Source: Saprolegnia diclina VS20
Lineage: Eukaryota; Oomycota; Saprolegniomycetes; Saprolegniales; Saprolegniaceae
Direction of reading: 5' to 3'
Length of the DNA stretch: 64,000 bases
Assembly (NCBI RefSeq): GCF_000281045.1
Contig: NW_008246109.1
Coordinates: 201,491-265,490 of the forward strand
The notes beneath the pieces are model-generated. The model had not been told where the DNA came from. It was given only the letters and a program-made list of their open reading frames with translations, and ran no database searches. The position numbers and the translations under genes are program-made. Positions within the stretch are counted from its first letter, which is position 1. Every line of letters begins with the position of its first letter. This document shows positions 23,363-34,777 of this stretch, piece by piece.

Positions 23363-26300
23363 TTACATGATGCCACAGCTCGACGGAATGATGTTGTCAC
23401 TCTCAATGAGGAGGCGCTCGACGCTGGCTTCGTGCACGTAACAGAGCGTCTTTAGCGCCTTCTCGAGCGCCACGACGTACACGTGATCTGACCGGCGGTA
23501 CGAACGCACGCGGCCCTTCCCGAACGGCGTGCCCACCCAGTCGCCAATCACCGCCTTCATCTCGCCGTAGACGTCCTTGGCCTGCACGTAGCCATGGGTC
23601 CCGTCGCGCCACGAGATGACGTGGACGCCGTCGCTCGACCGGACGCCAAAGAGCACGCCAGGACCAAACACCGTGCTCACAGGCAGCCCAATGCGCCCGT
23701 GGACGGGAAAATGGACGCTGGGGTCGGCGTCGCTCGCGACAAACGCACTGCCGTCGTCGTCCAGTTGCACAGAGTCGGACGCGCGCGCGAGCTTGAACGC
23801 GTCCTTGCGGGCGTCGGTCGTCGGCGCCTCGACGTCCGGCACCGGCTCCGACTCGTAGTACCGCCGGAAAAACGTCAGCGTATCGATAAGGCTGTACTTG
23901 CGCGTGTTGACTTCACGCTCCGTGAGCGACGGCGTCTGAACAAACGCGTTGACACCACTTAGCGCCGGATCGCTCAACGTGATGCGGAGCACATGGTCGC
24001 TGTGATGCGAGATGACACGTCCAGGGCCAAACGGCGTCTCGACCGGTGCGTCGGCCTTGAGGTCCAAGGTCGGGGGCTCGAGGCTCGGCGCCGCATTCGT
24101 CGAGAGCGCAGGCGACGCCTTGGGCTTGACAAAAGTCGAGAAGCGGTCAAAGAGGCCGATGCTGGACGACGGCGCCTTGGGCTCAGGCGTCTTGATGACG
24201 TCCGACGCCTGAAAGTAGCCAATCACGCCGTGGGCAAAGCGCAGCTCGTACGTCGCGTCACGAGACCGGTACCGCAGCACGGTCGCATGTCCAAACCAAG
24301 TGGTGACGGCCGTGTGCTTGGGCAAGACCGGCTTGTCCTTGGTCGTATTTGAGCTTGAAAACGAGAGCAGCGAAAAGAGACCGGACGACCGCGGCGGCGC
24401 CGAGAGGACGAGCGAGAGCGCGTCTTCTTGCACCGACACGACCGTGTCTCGGAGTGATGACGCGTCCAACCGCACCGAGTAGACGTGGTGCGGCAACGCC
24501 GTTAGCACAACCGCCTGGCCAAACGGCGTGTGCACGCGCGCGCCCTTGGGGAAGCGCGGGGGCGGCGACGGCGGCTGCTTGGTGCCAAACTGGCGCTGAA
24601 ATGCCTTGGTGAAAAACTCGAGCGACGAGCGGACAAACCCGGTCGCGGGCAGCGGCGGCTCGACGTCCGAGATCTGCGAGATCGTCGACGGGTGGCAATA
24701 AGCGTGGGCGACGCCGTGCTTGAAGAGATGGACCTCGTAGATCTCGTCGGGCCGGTACCGGACCACGCGCCCAGGCCCAAACGTCGTCTGCACCGACGTA
24801 TCCGGGGGAAAGACCCCTTGCAATAGCAAGAGCGGGTCCATGACCGTCACAAAGTTTGTCTTGACATACGCAAGGGGGTTCCCGCTCGGGTTGCTGGGCT
24901 TGGCGGCCGACGACGAAAAGTCGTTGTGGCCTTTCGTAACTTTGGTTGTCGAGAGCGACGCCTCCGGGAGGTACACGCGCGCCGTGTCCTTCGTCTTGAG
25001 CCACCACTCGGTCAAATTGAGCGTGTATATGCCCGTGATGCCGTCGTACGCAAGGATCGAGCCCTTGCCAAACGGCGTGTAGAGCACCGTGTTGAGGCCA
25101 AAGCGTTGGGGCTTCTCGACCAACGGCACGTGCGGAGCGCCAAGGAGCTCGTTGGCGAGCGAGAGGTCATAGTTGATCTTCTCGCGCTGCGCGTCCCGGG
25201 CCGCCGACGTCTTGAACGCAATCGCAATGAAGCCGGCGCGGGCGTCGTCGCAGATTTGCCGGAGCCCGCCGGTCGAGATCTGCTGGAGGCGGCACGCGTG
25301 GACGGCCGCGCCGACGTACGTGTCGAAGAAGATGATGTTGAGCTTCTTGTACGTGGCCTTGTCGACAAACCCAAACGTGCGCTCGATGGGCTGCACCAAG
25401 TGAAAGTACGCGGCCTCGAGCACGGACGGGCCAAACTTCTCGGCAATGAGCTGCGCCGCGCGCACGTCGCCTTGGCCATTGTCGCCGATAAAGACGTGCT
25501 TGTACTCGGGGTAGATCGAGTAGTACTCGCAAAAGTTCTCAAACTTCTTCTGGGCCATGGGCTCGAGGTCGCCCTTGACCATGAAATCGTACCCGGACGT
25601 CATCGAGCCCGCGAGCATCGACGGCAGCGTGTGCATGCCGTAGTGGTCGTAGAAGCCCTTGAACTTCTCGTACGACTTCTTCTCCGACACGTCCTTATAC
25701 ACGTGCGGCCGCGCTGAGAGGAACGCGAGGTTGCCGACGCGGCCTTGCTCCCAGTGCACCGGGCCGCTCTGCCCGAGGTCGAGCTGCCGGTAGAACGCGA
25801 GGACCCCGGGGTACATGGCGTGGCGCGGGTACCGCGTGTCCATGCCGGCGGGGAAGAAGCCGCCGGACGAGTAGAGCGTGTCGTCGACGTCGCTGAGCAC
25901 CTTGCGCCATGCGTGCTGCTTGCGCTTCGTCGCGATGTTCTTGGTGCTGAGCGTCATGTGCGCGCGCTGGATGTTGGCCTCCTTCTTGATGTGGTTGAGG
26001 ATCGCGGTGCGAATGGCCACGTCGCGGATGTCGTGGTAGATGAGCTTGTGCATGCTGTGGACGCTGCCCTTGGAGTCCGTTGTCGACTTGAGCTACAATA
26101 TCACGAATCCTGAGAGAGGGACGAGACGAGGAGTGGCGTACGATCGAGAGGTCGTCGCCAAAGGTCCGCGTGATGATGTTGCGGACGAATCGCTCGCACT
26201 TATCGTGGGCGCTGATGCGCATGAGCATGAGCGCGTCGAGAACTATGGCGCGCGACTGGATCGAGAGGTCGACGAGGCGGCTGTCGCAGAGGAGCTGGAG

Positions 26301-26996
26301 CAAGAGCGTGCGGTTGGCGTCCTTGACCTTGTAAAAGAGCAGCGCGAGCGGAATGCGGCCGAGGATATAATTTAGTTCGTCCTTCTCGGCGCGTTCGAGG
26401 ATCGTGTACGTCTTATACTCCTACGGATTTGCGCATGAGAGACGTCGTAGCGAGAGGCAGTGGCGTACCTGCTCCTTGACGTGCTCCATGTTGATCATGT
26501 TGTTGATCGTCGAGGGTAAATAAATACGGTCAATCATCTCGATGCAGTGCATGATGATGTCGACCTTGGCCTGCGCGGGCGAGACGTTGACGCGCAAGAG
26601 CGGCGGGGCGCTGAGGCGGCTCGGCTGCGAGAGCGCTTTTCGGTGCACGTGGCGGTCGAGGAACTGGACGCCGAGCGTGAACGCAATGACGACGACGCCA
26701 CCAAGCGATGGACTCCAGCGGCCAATCGAGAACGGCGAGTCCTGGATGTAGACGAGCGCGGTGCTAAAGAGGAAGGCCATGACGGTCCAGAACCGGTTCT
26801 CAAACTCTTGTGCGTTGTGCCATGCCCATTTCGACTCGGTGCTGAGGTAGAGCCCAATGACGTAGAGGAAGCCGACGCACGACGCGCAGAGCACGGGCGC
26901 GTACGCAAAGAAGGCGAGGAAGACAAACGCCCAGAACATGGTCAGCAGGAGCATGAGCACGAGCACGATCGGGCCCATGTTGGCCTGGTTGCGCAT
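23363..26996 (-). CDS. membrane-anchored App1-like HAD phosphatase with seven C-terminal repeats
   Basis: Exons 26996-26469, 26420-26142 and 26092-23363 give 1178 residues. N-terminal: four or so membrane spans (about 1-120). Middle: a helical region (about 170-290). Residues about 335-560 are a HAD-type phosphatase of the App1/DUF2183 kind. It has DVDDT (about 337-341) as nucleophile motif, FLSARP as motif II, a Lys in VKGDLEP, and FIGDNGQGD as the metal-binding motif. App1 dephosphorylates phosphatidate in yeast; the activity here is inferred. From about 608 to the end there are seven degenerate repeats with a T-x-F-G-x-(G/A) start, a V-L-x-x-R-x-x-D strand and a V-x-L-x-x-G-x-x-Y-x-x end. 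Met at 26996 is the first in-frame ATG that leads into the spans; the frame is open further 5'. Confidence 0.88.
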
Positions 26997-28053
26997 GGCT
27001 CGAACGGTCGGGTATGTGAAGAGGCTGCTGTAAGGAGAGGATGCAGCGTCGAGGCTCGGTGCGCCGGCAGATGGCGGCGAAGGCGACGGCGACGGGGACA
27101 AGCAGCAGCGTCGCTGGACTGCGACGTGCTGGAAAGGATCAAAACTGCAAACCACGTTTGGAGGCGTTTTTATTAATAAATCCACCCCATGGACGTGGGA
27201 TCTGCATTTTTATAGCCAGGCCAAGTGTTTTCAACCACACCTGTTTTTTACGGTATACAAACACTCTGTCCAAACACACCTTTTGGTTTAAAACACCAAG
27301 GGAAATAAAATGCCAGAATCTCCATTTTTATTCGCTGGCAAGATCACTTGGCGTTTGTATACCCCTCGAGTCCACGAGATATGCGCGATGGCCTTCGGAT
27401 AGGGTTGAATCTGCTTGCATTTTAACCAATGAGCGCGCACCTCTTGCGTTGCGATACCGATACAGCCATGTGTTGTGACAGGGTATGCATTCTCACAGGT
27501 CTGAGACGATACGACGCAAGCACGCGCTCGGTGGCGCCATGCCAGTTGGGCCAAGATATCAGATGTGAGAGGGGCGGGCCGCCATGCGGCCGCTGATGTC
27601 ACGGCGCGCCGCGGGATGATGAAGCGGGAAGAGCCAGCGTGTTGATGTCAACAGGTGGAGGCTGTTGATGCAACAGTACGGACGCCCGAGCCGACCACGC
27701 GGTTGCGAAAAGCCGCCATTTCGTGCACAGCTGCGTGCGCCATTGGCCCAGCGAAGGTCGCGCTGGACGAACGGCCATGAAGGCTTCAGGGCGCCGCACA
27801 TGGCGCAGAGAACCTTCGCGCCGAACGTTCCGCGCCCGTCACCCAAGTCGCGGCCATGACGTGGAGGCCCGGGTTTGTCGACGTTGCAACGGCCGACTCG
27901 CTGTTGCCACTTGAAGCTGCGGTGATGACGCAGGCGATTTGCACGCCACGCAATCTGTCGTGTCCTCGCGCGTCCCCTCCAATCTTCTTTGTTTCGAGTT
28001 ATCCAAATGCTACGCAGTGCGTCGACACGCACGGGTGGGCGACACGTCACTGG
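26997..28053. other. intergenic with imperfect inverted repeat
   Basis: Contains an imperfect inverted repeat between CCAAGTGTTTTCAACC (about 27221-27236) and GGTTTAAAACACCAAGG (about 27285-27301), with GTATACAAAC and GTTTGTATAC words nearby. This may be a small decayed element. The last 91 bases (27963-28053) are part of the segment duplicated at 33873. No coding gene is supported. Confidence 0.5.
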
Positions 28054-30584
28054 CTACACGCCGAGCTCGTCGACAAACCGCGTGCTCGTCGGTGTCTTGC
28101 CCACAATCGAGGTAAGCATCGCAAGCGGCTCTTTGGCGCCGCCGTGGCGAAAGAGCTCGTCGTACACGAGCCGGCCCGATGCGGGTCGCCACGGGTCCTC
28201 AGCAAAGCACGCGCCCCAGATCTCGGCCGCAAAGACACGGGCGTAGAGATAGCTGTAGTAGCCGGCGCCGTACCCCACCTAGTCCAATGCCGACTCAGAA
28301 CGTAGTCGCTTGATCTGTACCAACCAAATGCCCAAAGCGCGTGTGCCAGTGCGTGCCATCGACGTATGGCACGAGCGTCGCCTTGTTCTGGAGCTCTTTC
28401 AGCGCCTGCGTCGTCGTTGGCGGCGAGAACGGCAGCGGTTGGTCCCGAAACAGCGTCAGATCCAAGAGCGAGTAGAGACATTGCGTCTGTTGCGGTCGTG
28501 AGCAACCGAGGCGTCACGCGATCACATTGGTACCTGCGTCTCCATCGCGCTAAACATGTGCTTGGACGCCTTGAGGTTGGCGAGCATCGACGCCGGAATC
28601 GGGTGGTGCGTCTCGTAGTGCTTGGCAAATCGTTGGACGACGCGCTCGTCCCACGCAAAGTACTCGAACAAGTGGCTCGGCGTTTCGACAAAGTCGAGCT
28701 GCCCACGCGTGCCGCTGAGATGCTGGAACTCGGTGCGGCTCAAGAGCGAGTGCAGCGCGTGGCCAAACTCGTGGAAGAGCGTCTCGACCTCGCCGTGCCT
28801 ACGGTATGCGCTTTCCTTTGTGCTCCAAGACACGAGAGGGGTACGTGAGGAGCGACGGCGTCGAAGCACTCGGCGGGCTAAAGTTGCAGACAAGCGCGAC
28901 GATCGGCGTCTGGTACGACCCGTCCTCGAGGCGCTTGCCGCACCGAACGGTAAAGTGGGCGGCGTGATGGTACTTGTGCTGTCGCGGGAAGAGGTCCAGG
29001 TAGAGGACACCGAGGTCGACGCCGTCTTTCGTCAGTCGGAGCTTGCGCACGTCGTCGTGCCAGCTCTCGGGCGCCGACGAATCTTCTGGCGTCATGTCGA
29101 CACCAAAGAGCTCGCTGCAGAGGAGCCCTAAACCCTCGAGGCAGCGCTCGAGCGGAAAGTACGATGCAATCACGCGCGCGTCGAGGTCGAACGCCTGCGC
29201 CTTGAGCATGCCCATGTAGTACGGCGTGTCCCAGCTCTCGAGCGGCAATGGCGCTGGAAAGAAGCCCTTGCCCTCCGCTTTGGTCTTGGCGGCAACAAGC
29301 AGCGCACGCTCCGAGGCCGCCTAGCGTCGCAATGAGGAAGATGAGACTGGTGAGGAGAGTGCGAAAAAATACCTTGGTCATGAGGTTGGAAGCAATGTCA
29401 CGGAGGAAGGCGTCGACGCGGGACGGCGACCCGACCATCTTGTCGCTACCATCTATGTCTTATCAACGAGCCGGCGACGCTGAGGACTCTACCTCGTGGC
29501 GAGATGCGCATACGTCGGGAAGCCGAGCAGCGTTGCAAGTGCATGGCGCGCCGCAATTAGGTCGTCCAAGACCTAGACGCTCCATGGTCGAGGAGTCGAG
29601 GACGAAGCCTCTACCTGCAGGTTGACGCTGGCGCACGCGTTGCCAGCAATGTACATTTGCTTGCGCACATGTGCGTCTGGAATCCACTTGAGAATGCTGT
29701 TGGTCATCGGCACGGTCGTCGGGATCGCCGTCGTGCCGTTGGCGCTGGCGTGGCACTGCCCAAGGAGCCCATTCGGCAGCATCCGCAGCGCCTTGGTCGG
29801 GACCTGCGGTCGTCATTTTGATGAGCTTCTTCTGTGATCCTCAAGAGAGACTACGACGTACCTCGATGAACGAGTGCACGGAATGCATGTTGTCCTGGAA
29901 CTGCATGCTCAAGCTGGTACAGAAGACATGTGAGGTGAGCGGGAGGGAGGGATCGACGCTACCGTGTAATGGCATTTTGCAGCTCCATGACGCGGCGCCG
30001 CCCCGCGTCGTCGAGGTGGATGCCATCGCGCTCAAACTCGGCCCGCAAAAGCATCCCCACGCGCTGCTGCTCCTCTGCAAGTCCATCGTCGTACAGCATG
30101 ACATTGAATGCGATCTACCTGTAAAGCCGGCCATGAGGCTGCGGTTGTCCGTGACGGCGCGAAGGCAGTTGTACATGTCGACGTCGGCGTTGAGCTCCTG
30201 GATGAACGACGAGAGGTACTGGAATGACGCCGATGCGGCGGCGCGGAAGCGGCTACGAGAAGTGCCCATGAGGCGAGAGAGCATGCAAAGCTAGTACGCG
30301 TCCGGATGCACGTTGCGGCAGAGCTCGGCCGCGTCGATGACCCCACACACTGCGTTAGAGATCGCATCGAGGTCCTGGATCGTGCGGAGGCTCGGCGGGC
30401 GCGACGTGAGGTCGGCCTTGAGGCGGTTGCACGTCTCGACGGCGTCGCGGCCGAGCCGGTCAAAGTCGCTCGGTTGCACAAGTCCTTGGAGGCCAAAGAG
30501 TCCTGTGGGCGACCGGCGACCTCGGGGCGCAAGGTGCGAGAGCCACGAGAGGCGGCGCACGCCACCGACCGCGGTGCGCAGCAT
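28054..30584 (-). CDS. MIPEP: mitochondrial intermediate peptidase (M3 metallopeptidase)
   Basis: Eleven exons: 30584-30298, 30252-30119, 30074-29963, 29913-29862, 29803-29615, 29572-29493, 29445-29373, 29320-28845, 28798-28534, 28486-28325 and 28278-28054, giving 684 residues (human enzyme about 710). It removes an octapeptide from proteins already cut by the matrix processing peptidase. The N-terminus is Arg-rich without acids, a mitochondrial presequence. The zinc site is FHEFGHALH (HExxH) with the third ligand Glu in the ETPSHLFEYF helix. Other family blocks are RGQLDFVE, the substrate-binding HLVGYGAGYYSYL near the C-terminus and the final HGGAKEP. All junctions restore frame; four acceptors are CAG, more than in any other gene here. 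Confidence 0.95.
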
Positions 30585-31267
30585 GATGGCGATCGAGTGG
30601 CAAATCCAAAATCATGTGTTTAGTTAGTACATACTTTAGTCGATTTCGGGCGACTCGACTCTCGCGAGAACGACGTTGTTGAAAAACAGAGAGCGGAGCT
30701 GGTGTTGTCGTTGGTGCTTGGACAGCTCTTACGACTTTACTTGTTCGAGCTGCCGGTACCGCCGACGGCTGCAGTGTGTCAAGCGAGCGCACGGCCTGCC
30801 CCTTCTGGAGGACACCTCTGGAGCACACTGTGAGGCCTATGCTGGCCTACATTCAGTCGAGCAAGCTGCAACGCCAGTCTGTAGTACAGAAGGGCGGTCT
30901 TGCTACGCACGCCGCCGTAGCTTTGAATCAGAAAGTGGTGCACTCTCCGGGACTTGAACCCGGATCTACCTGGTGGTAAACCAGTGTCTAAACCGCTAGA
31001 CTAAAAGAAGTCGACAAGAACACCCCTTCTTGACTCTTTGGATCCAGCGACGCCAAACTGCTCGCAGATCTTGCCACGTAGTAAGAAACAATCTGTGTAC
31101 GCTACAGCACTTGTAGCTGTTTCTTACATCGACATACTTTTACGATGGTAACGACACTGGAATAAAACATTCTGTGTTTAAAACAGTTTACGAGTCGGCT
31201 TGCAGTCGTGCGACTTTGACCCGGCTGCAACCGACGACATGCTTCAAAGCGGGGAGGTGCGGGCGCT
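30585..31267. other. intergenic, contains a degenerate tRNA
   Basis: No coding gene is seen between the peptidase start and the gap-broken gene. A tRNA-like sequence at 30939-31010 is listed separately. Confidence 0.5.
30939..31010 (-). tRNA. degenerate tRNA-like sequence (probable pseudogene)
   Basis: On the minus strand the T-arm CCGGG-TTCAAGT-CCCGG is perfect, the D-arm GTCT...AGAC pairs, and an anticodon-type hairpin CTGG-TTTACCA-CCAG is present. However, the anticodon stem has only four pairs. Depending on alignment the anticodon reads TAC or ACC. The 5' acceptor strand does not pair with the 3' strand AGAGTGC at several positions. It is probably a tRNA relic or a tRNA-derived repeat end. 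Confidence 0.4.
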
Positions 31268-32275
31268 CTACATAAAGGTCATGGACGTGCTTTCGGTCCC
31301 GCGCTCGGCCGCGCTGGTGCGCACGTGCTCGACCGGCGACGAAGCGGCTGAGCACGGGGCTGCGAGCAATGTCATGACCTTCTCGTAGCGCTCATGCACG
31401 TCCGCTTGCTTGANNNNNNNNNNNNNNNNNNNNNNNNNNNNNNNNNNNNNNNNNNNNNNNNNNNNNNNNNNNNNNNNNNNNNNNNNNNNNNNNNNNNNNN
31501 NNNNNNNNNNNNNNNNNNNNNNNNNNNNNNNNNNNNNNNNNNNNNNNNNNNNNNNNNNNNNNNNNNNNNNNNNNNNNNNNNNNNNNNNNNNNNNNNNNNN
31601 NNNNNNNNNNNNNNNNNNNNNNNNNNNNNNNNNNNNNNNNNNNNNNNNNNNNNNNNNNNNNNNNNNNNNNNNNNNNNNNNNNNNNNNNNNNNNNNNNNNN
31701 NNNNNNNNNNNNNNNNNNNNNNNNNNNNNNNNNNNNNNNNNNNNNNNNNNNNNNNNNNNNNNNNNNNNNNNNNNNNNNNNNNNNNNNNNNNNNNNNNNNN
31801 NNNNNNNNNNNNNNNNNNNNNNNNNNNNNNNNNNNNNNNNNNNNNNNNNNNNNNNNNNNNNNNNNNNNNNNNNNNNNNNNNNNNNNNNNNNNNNNNNNNN
31901 NNNNNNNNNNNNNNNNNNNNNNNNNNNNNNNNNNNNNNNNNNNNNNNNNNNNNNNNNNNNNNNNNNNNNNNNNNNNNNNNNNNNNNNNNNNNNNNNNNNN
32001 NNNNNNNNNNNNNNNNNNNNNNNNNNNTCGCCGCTGGCGCAGCGCCCGCTCCACCTAGGACAGGGATATATATGAGCTGCCGCTCGTATTCTCGTGGCAT
32101 ACCTGCTTCTCGGCCTCGAGAAAGACCTCGTCGCGGTTGTTGGCTTGAAACGTCGGGTGTTGTAGATCTCGACGTCGTCGTTGGTCGCTGCTGCTTGGGT
32201 CGGATCACCGACGTCGTCATGCTGCTTGCGACTTTGACGTCCTTGGTGATCCGGCTGTCGTCTTCTTCGTCGCAC
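31268..32275 (-). pseudogene. gene interrupted by assembly gap, both ends partial
   Basis: On the 5' side (about 32170-32028) a minus-strand frame reads FQANNRDEVFLEAEKQ, a 48-nt intron-like segment GTATGC...CCTAG (32103-32056), then VERALRQRR into the N run. On the 3' side (31413-31272) a frame from the gap reads KQADVHERYEKVMTLLAAP and ends at a TAG after ESTSMTFM. Both pieces are charged and helical and could belong to one coiled-coil protein, but the gap hides everything between. It is marked as partial only because the assembly breaks it; there is no evidence it is dead. Confidence 0.35.
31414..32027. other. assembly gap (run of N)
   Basis: A continuous run of N, about 614 positions. 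No content can be inferred. Confidence 1.
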
Positions 32276-33872
32276 GCATGGTCGTTGTCGTCGCTTCCGT
32301 CGCTTCAGTCGCTGCGTTCTTCACGGTAGTCGGCGCTGGCCTGGCGGCAGCTCTTTTGGCTTGCCTTCTGATCCATCTCGAATTGAGAAGTGTGCAAACC
32401 GTTCGGACCTGCGGCCTTATAAAGATGAAGTCTGGTCGGACGCACGCCAGGTTCTCGCGTGTTGGCCTTTCTGCGCCAAGTACAGTACTGGCTTCTCCAT
32501 CAGCTGCACAGCTGCACTCTACTTCGTCTCTACATTGTAAGCTTACTACTGTACTGCCTTAGTACGCTGCACCATTTTGGTCCCAGCAGCAGCTCTGGGG
32601 AGCTGTGTTGCCTGATATCCTGTCATAATGCATAGATTCGCAAATCCGTCAAATCCAATGATCCGCCAACATCGTCACGCATGTCGACGGTAGAGCTGGG
32701 CGCTCAAGCGCCGCAGCGAAGCTCCTCGATGCTGGTGCGCTGCAGTGTGATTTCATACGCTTGCATCGACGCCCACGACGCGCTCGAATGTGAGCAACTG
32801 TTGCAACTGGTTCTATCTAGGTACAGCTTTCGATTCAAAAAGCCAAGCTGGCGTCATTCCTGCATTCTCGAGCACAATGAACAACGTCTTGCATCCGGGT
32901 CTGCACATTCCCATGTAAAGCTGGGCCTCGGCCGTACGCTTTGTAGAGAACGAGCTCGCGGAGATCCCGATGCAGGGCAAGCTTGTCCTGTACGAGCGAC
33001 GGCCATGCAGCAGTTCCGAGATGAACGAGCTCGGGACCTCTTCGATGCAGCTCTTGGCTTCCTTGTCTTGGCCACGGACAAAACGCCGGCCGACCGCGTG
33101 CTTGATGACCAAGACCGCCAGTCAAACTGGCACGGCACGGGTGTGGTGTGGTACGGCCGCGACGAAGGTCGTACGTTCTACGCACAGATGCAGCGTCGGC
33201 GCCATTATATGTGAAGCGCAAGTCCGAGAAGCGACCGCGCCACTTTGGTTGGTTAATCACGCATGAATGTTACTTGGTATTATGCGTGTTGATGCAAAAC
33301 AGCAACGCCCACCTTGATACTATTACACAGTGAGAAGCATTGGTGCAGGTCAACGACCCAGCAAGAATGACTGACGAGTAAAGGCAGGAGTGAATATGCC
33401 AAAAGCTCGTCAGCTTACACCAAGGGTGGACCCTTGCTCCCACGCGACTCTGTGCGTTGACACACAAGAGAACACGACGCTGCTAACTAGTACGCCAATG
33501 CGTACCTGCGATCTTTGTTTCAATGACGACAACAACCCCGTACTGCACTTGACATGGAACCCATCGCTTCGCGCTGCCACGTTTTATCTTGTTTTTTGTA
33601 TGTCATAAGTTAAGAGAGATAAATAAGAACGACCAATAAGATGTGCTGGTGATCGCTGAGGCTTTTTGTCTCTTGCGTCCGCTTTCAAGCAGCGACGTGT
33701 ATTACACCCACTTGTACTAAGGATTGATACATTGATAGGTAGACACTTACTTGGTAAAAGGTTCCTGTTTAACGAGGTTAGCTCTGATTCTTTAGTTAGA
33801 AGCAGCGGACAACACCACTGAATAACATTATCGTTTACTAGTATGCAACTGCAGGGGCTCAAACGGGTGACA
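32276..33872. other. gene-poor region with a possible gene remnant
   Basis: At about 33145-32813 two minus-strand frames alternate in having strong third-position G/C. One reads VIKHAVGRRFVRGQDKEAKS through LYMGMCRPGCKTLFIVLENA; the other includes LVQDKLALHRDLRELVLYKAYG. This alternation looks like a frameshifted relic of a gene that I cannot name, but a spliced gene is not excluded. The rest shows nothing. Confidence 0.35.
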
Positions 33873-34138
33873 TCCTCGCGCGTCCCCTCCAATCTTCTTT
33901 GTTTCGAGTTATCCAAATGCTACGCACTGCGTCGACACGCAAGGGTGGGCGACACGTCACTGGCTACACGCCGAGCTCGTCGACAAACCGCGTGCTCGTC
34001 GGCGTCTTGCCCACAATCGAGGTAAGAATCGCAAGCGGCTCTTTGGCGCCGCCGTGGCCAAAGAGCTCGTCCTACACGAGCCGGCCCGATGCGGGTCGCC
34101 ACGGGTCCTCGGCAAAGCACGCGCCCCAGATCTCGGCC
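33873..34138. repeat. 266-bp duplicate of the MIPEP 3' end (gene fragment)
   Basis: Bases 33873-34138 align without gaps to 27963-28228 at a constant offset of 5910, in the same orientation, with 7 mismatches that I can count (about 97% identity). The source covers the last 175 coding bases of the intermediate peptidase and 91 bases of its 3' flank. The copy lacks the rest of exon 11 and all other exons, so it cannot encode the enzyme. It is a recent truncated segmental duplication. Confidence 0.95.
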
Positions 34139-34777
34139 ATTTCAAAGCCTGAAAAGCGCGCCACCTTCGTCGCCTCGTGAGCTCTGCGTTTGGCTTTGCG
34201 CAGCGCACAACGAGGTGTGTACTCGGTCATACACGTCGACGCTGAGCGGATATGACTGAGGAAGCTACGACGATCGCCAACGAGCGTGCGAGGCCCGGTG
34301 TCAACATAGAAAGACTGCTACAGTTGACGATGGCCGTGACGGCGACGGTGGCTAGCGACACGCGCCGCAGCGTTCTCGAAGCAGCTCCTGTGGGTAGACA
34401 ATATGCGTAGTCGTCGCGGCGTCCGTTAGCTACGAGTTGCGTTTGGCGGCGTCTCTGGAACTACTGCCAAATGGAGGGATTGGGCCAACGATGAACACGT
34501 GCGATGCCATGGCGGTGGGGGACGCGGTCGCATCCGGACTGCAAGGTCGGCAGCGCGATCATGACGAGCGACTGCGTCAAGTTGACATGAGAAGGTTTCC
34601 GTCGTGAGCCTGCGCGGGACAGGGAAGCAAAGATGCGCCAGTTTCCTTGCTAAAAGGACCTTCCTCGAGCGCCACTCTGGCAGCTGGCATTTGTGCGCCT
34701 CTGCAAACGTCAACGCCAGAGCAAAGACAGATTCCTTTGTCATACTACGTAGTACAGTAGTACAGAGACAAGCGAGG
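34139..34777. other. intergenic, nothing recognised
   Basis: Lies between the duplicated fragment and the Nudix stop codon. Short frames here have no coding bias. Confidence 0.5.

Noticed and set aside
33005-33214. Plus-strand frame with a DEGRTFYAQMQ-type end as a gene
   Set aside because: Third-position bias favours the minus strand over the same bases; no start or family.
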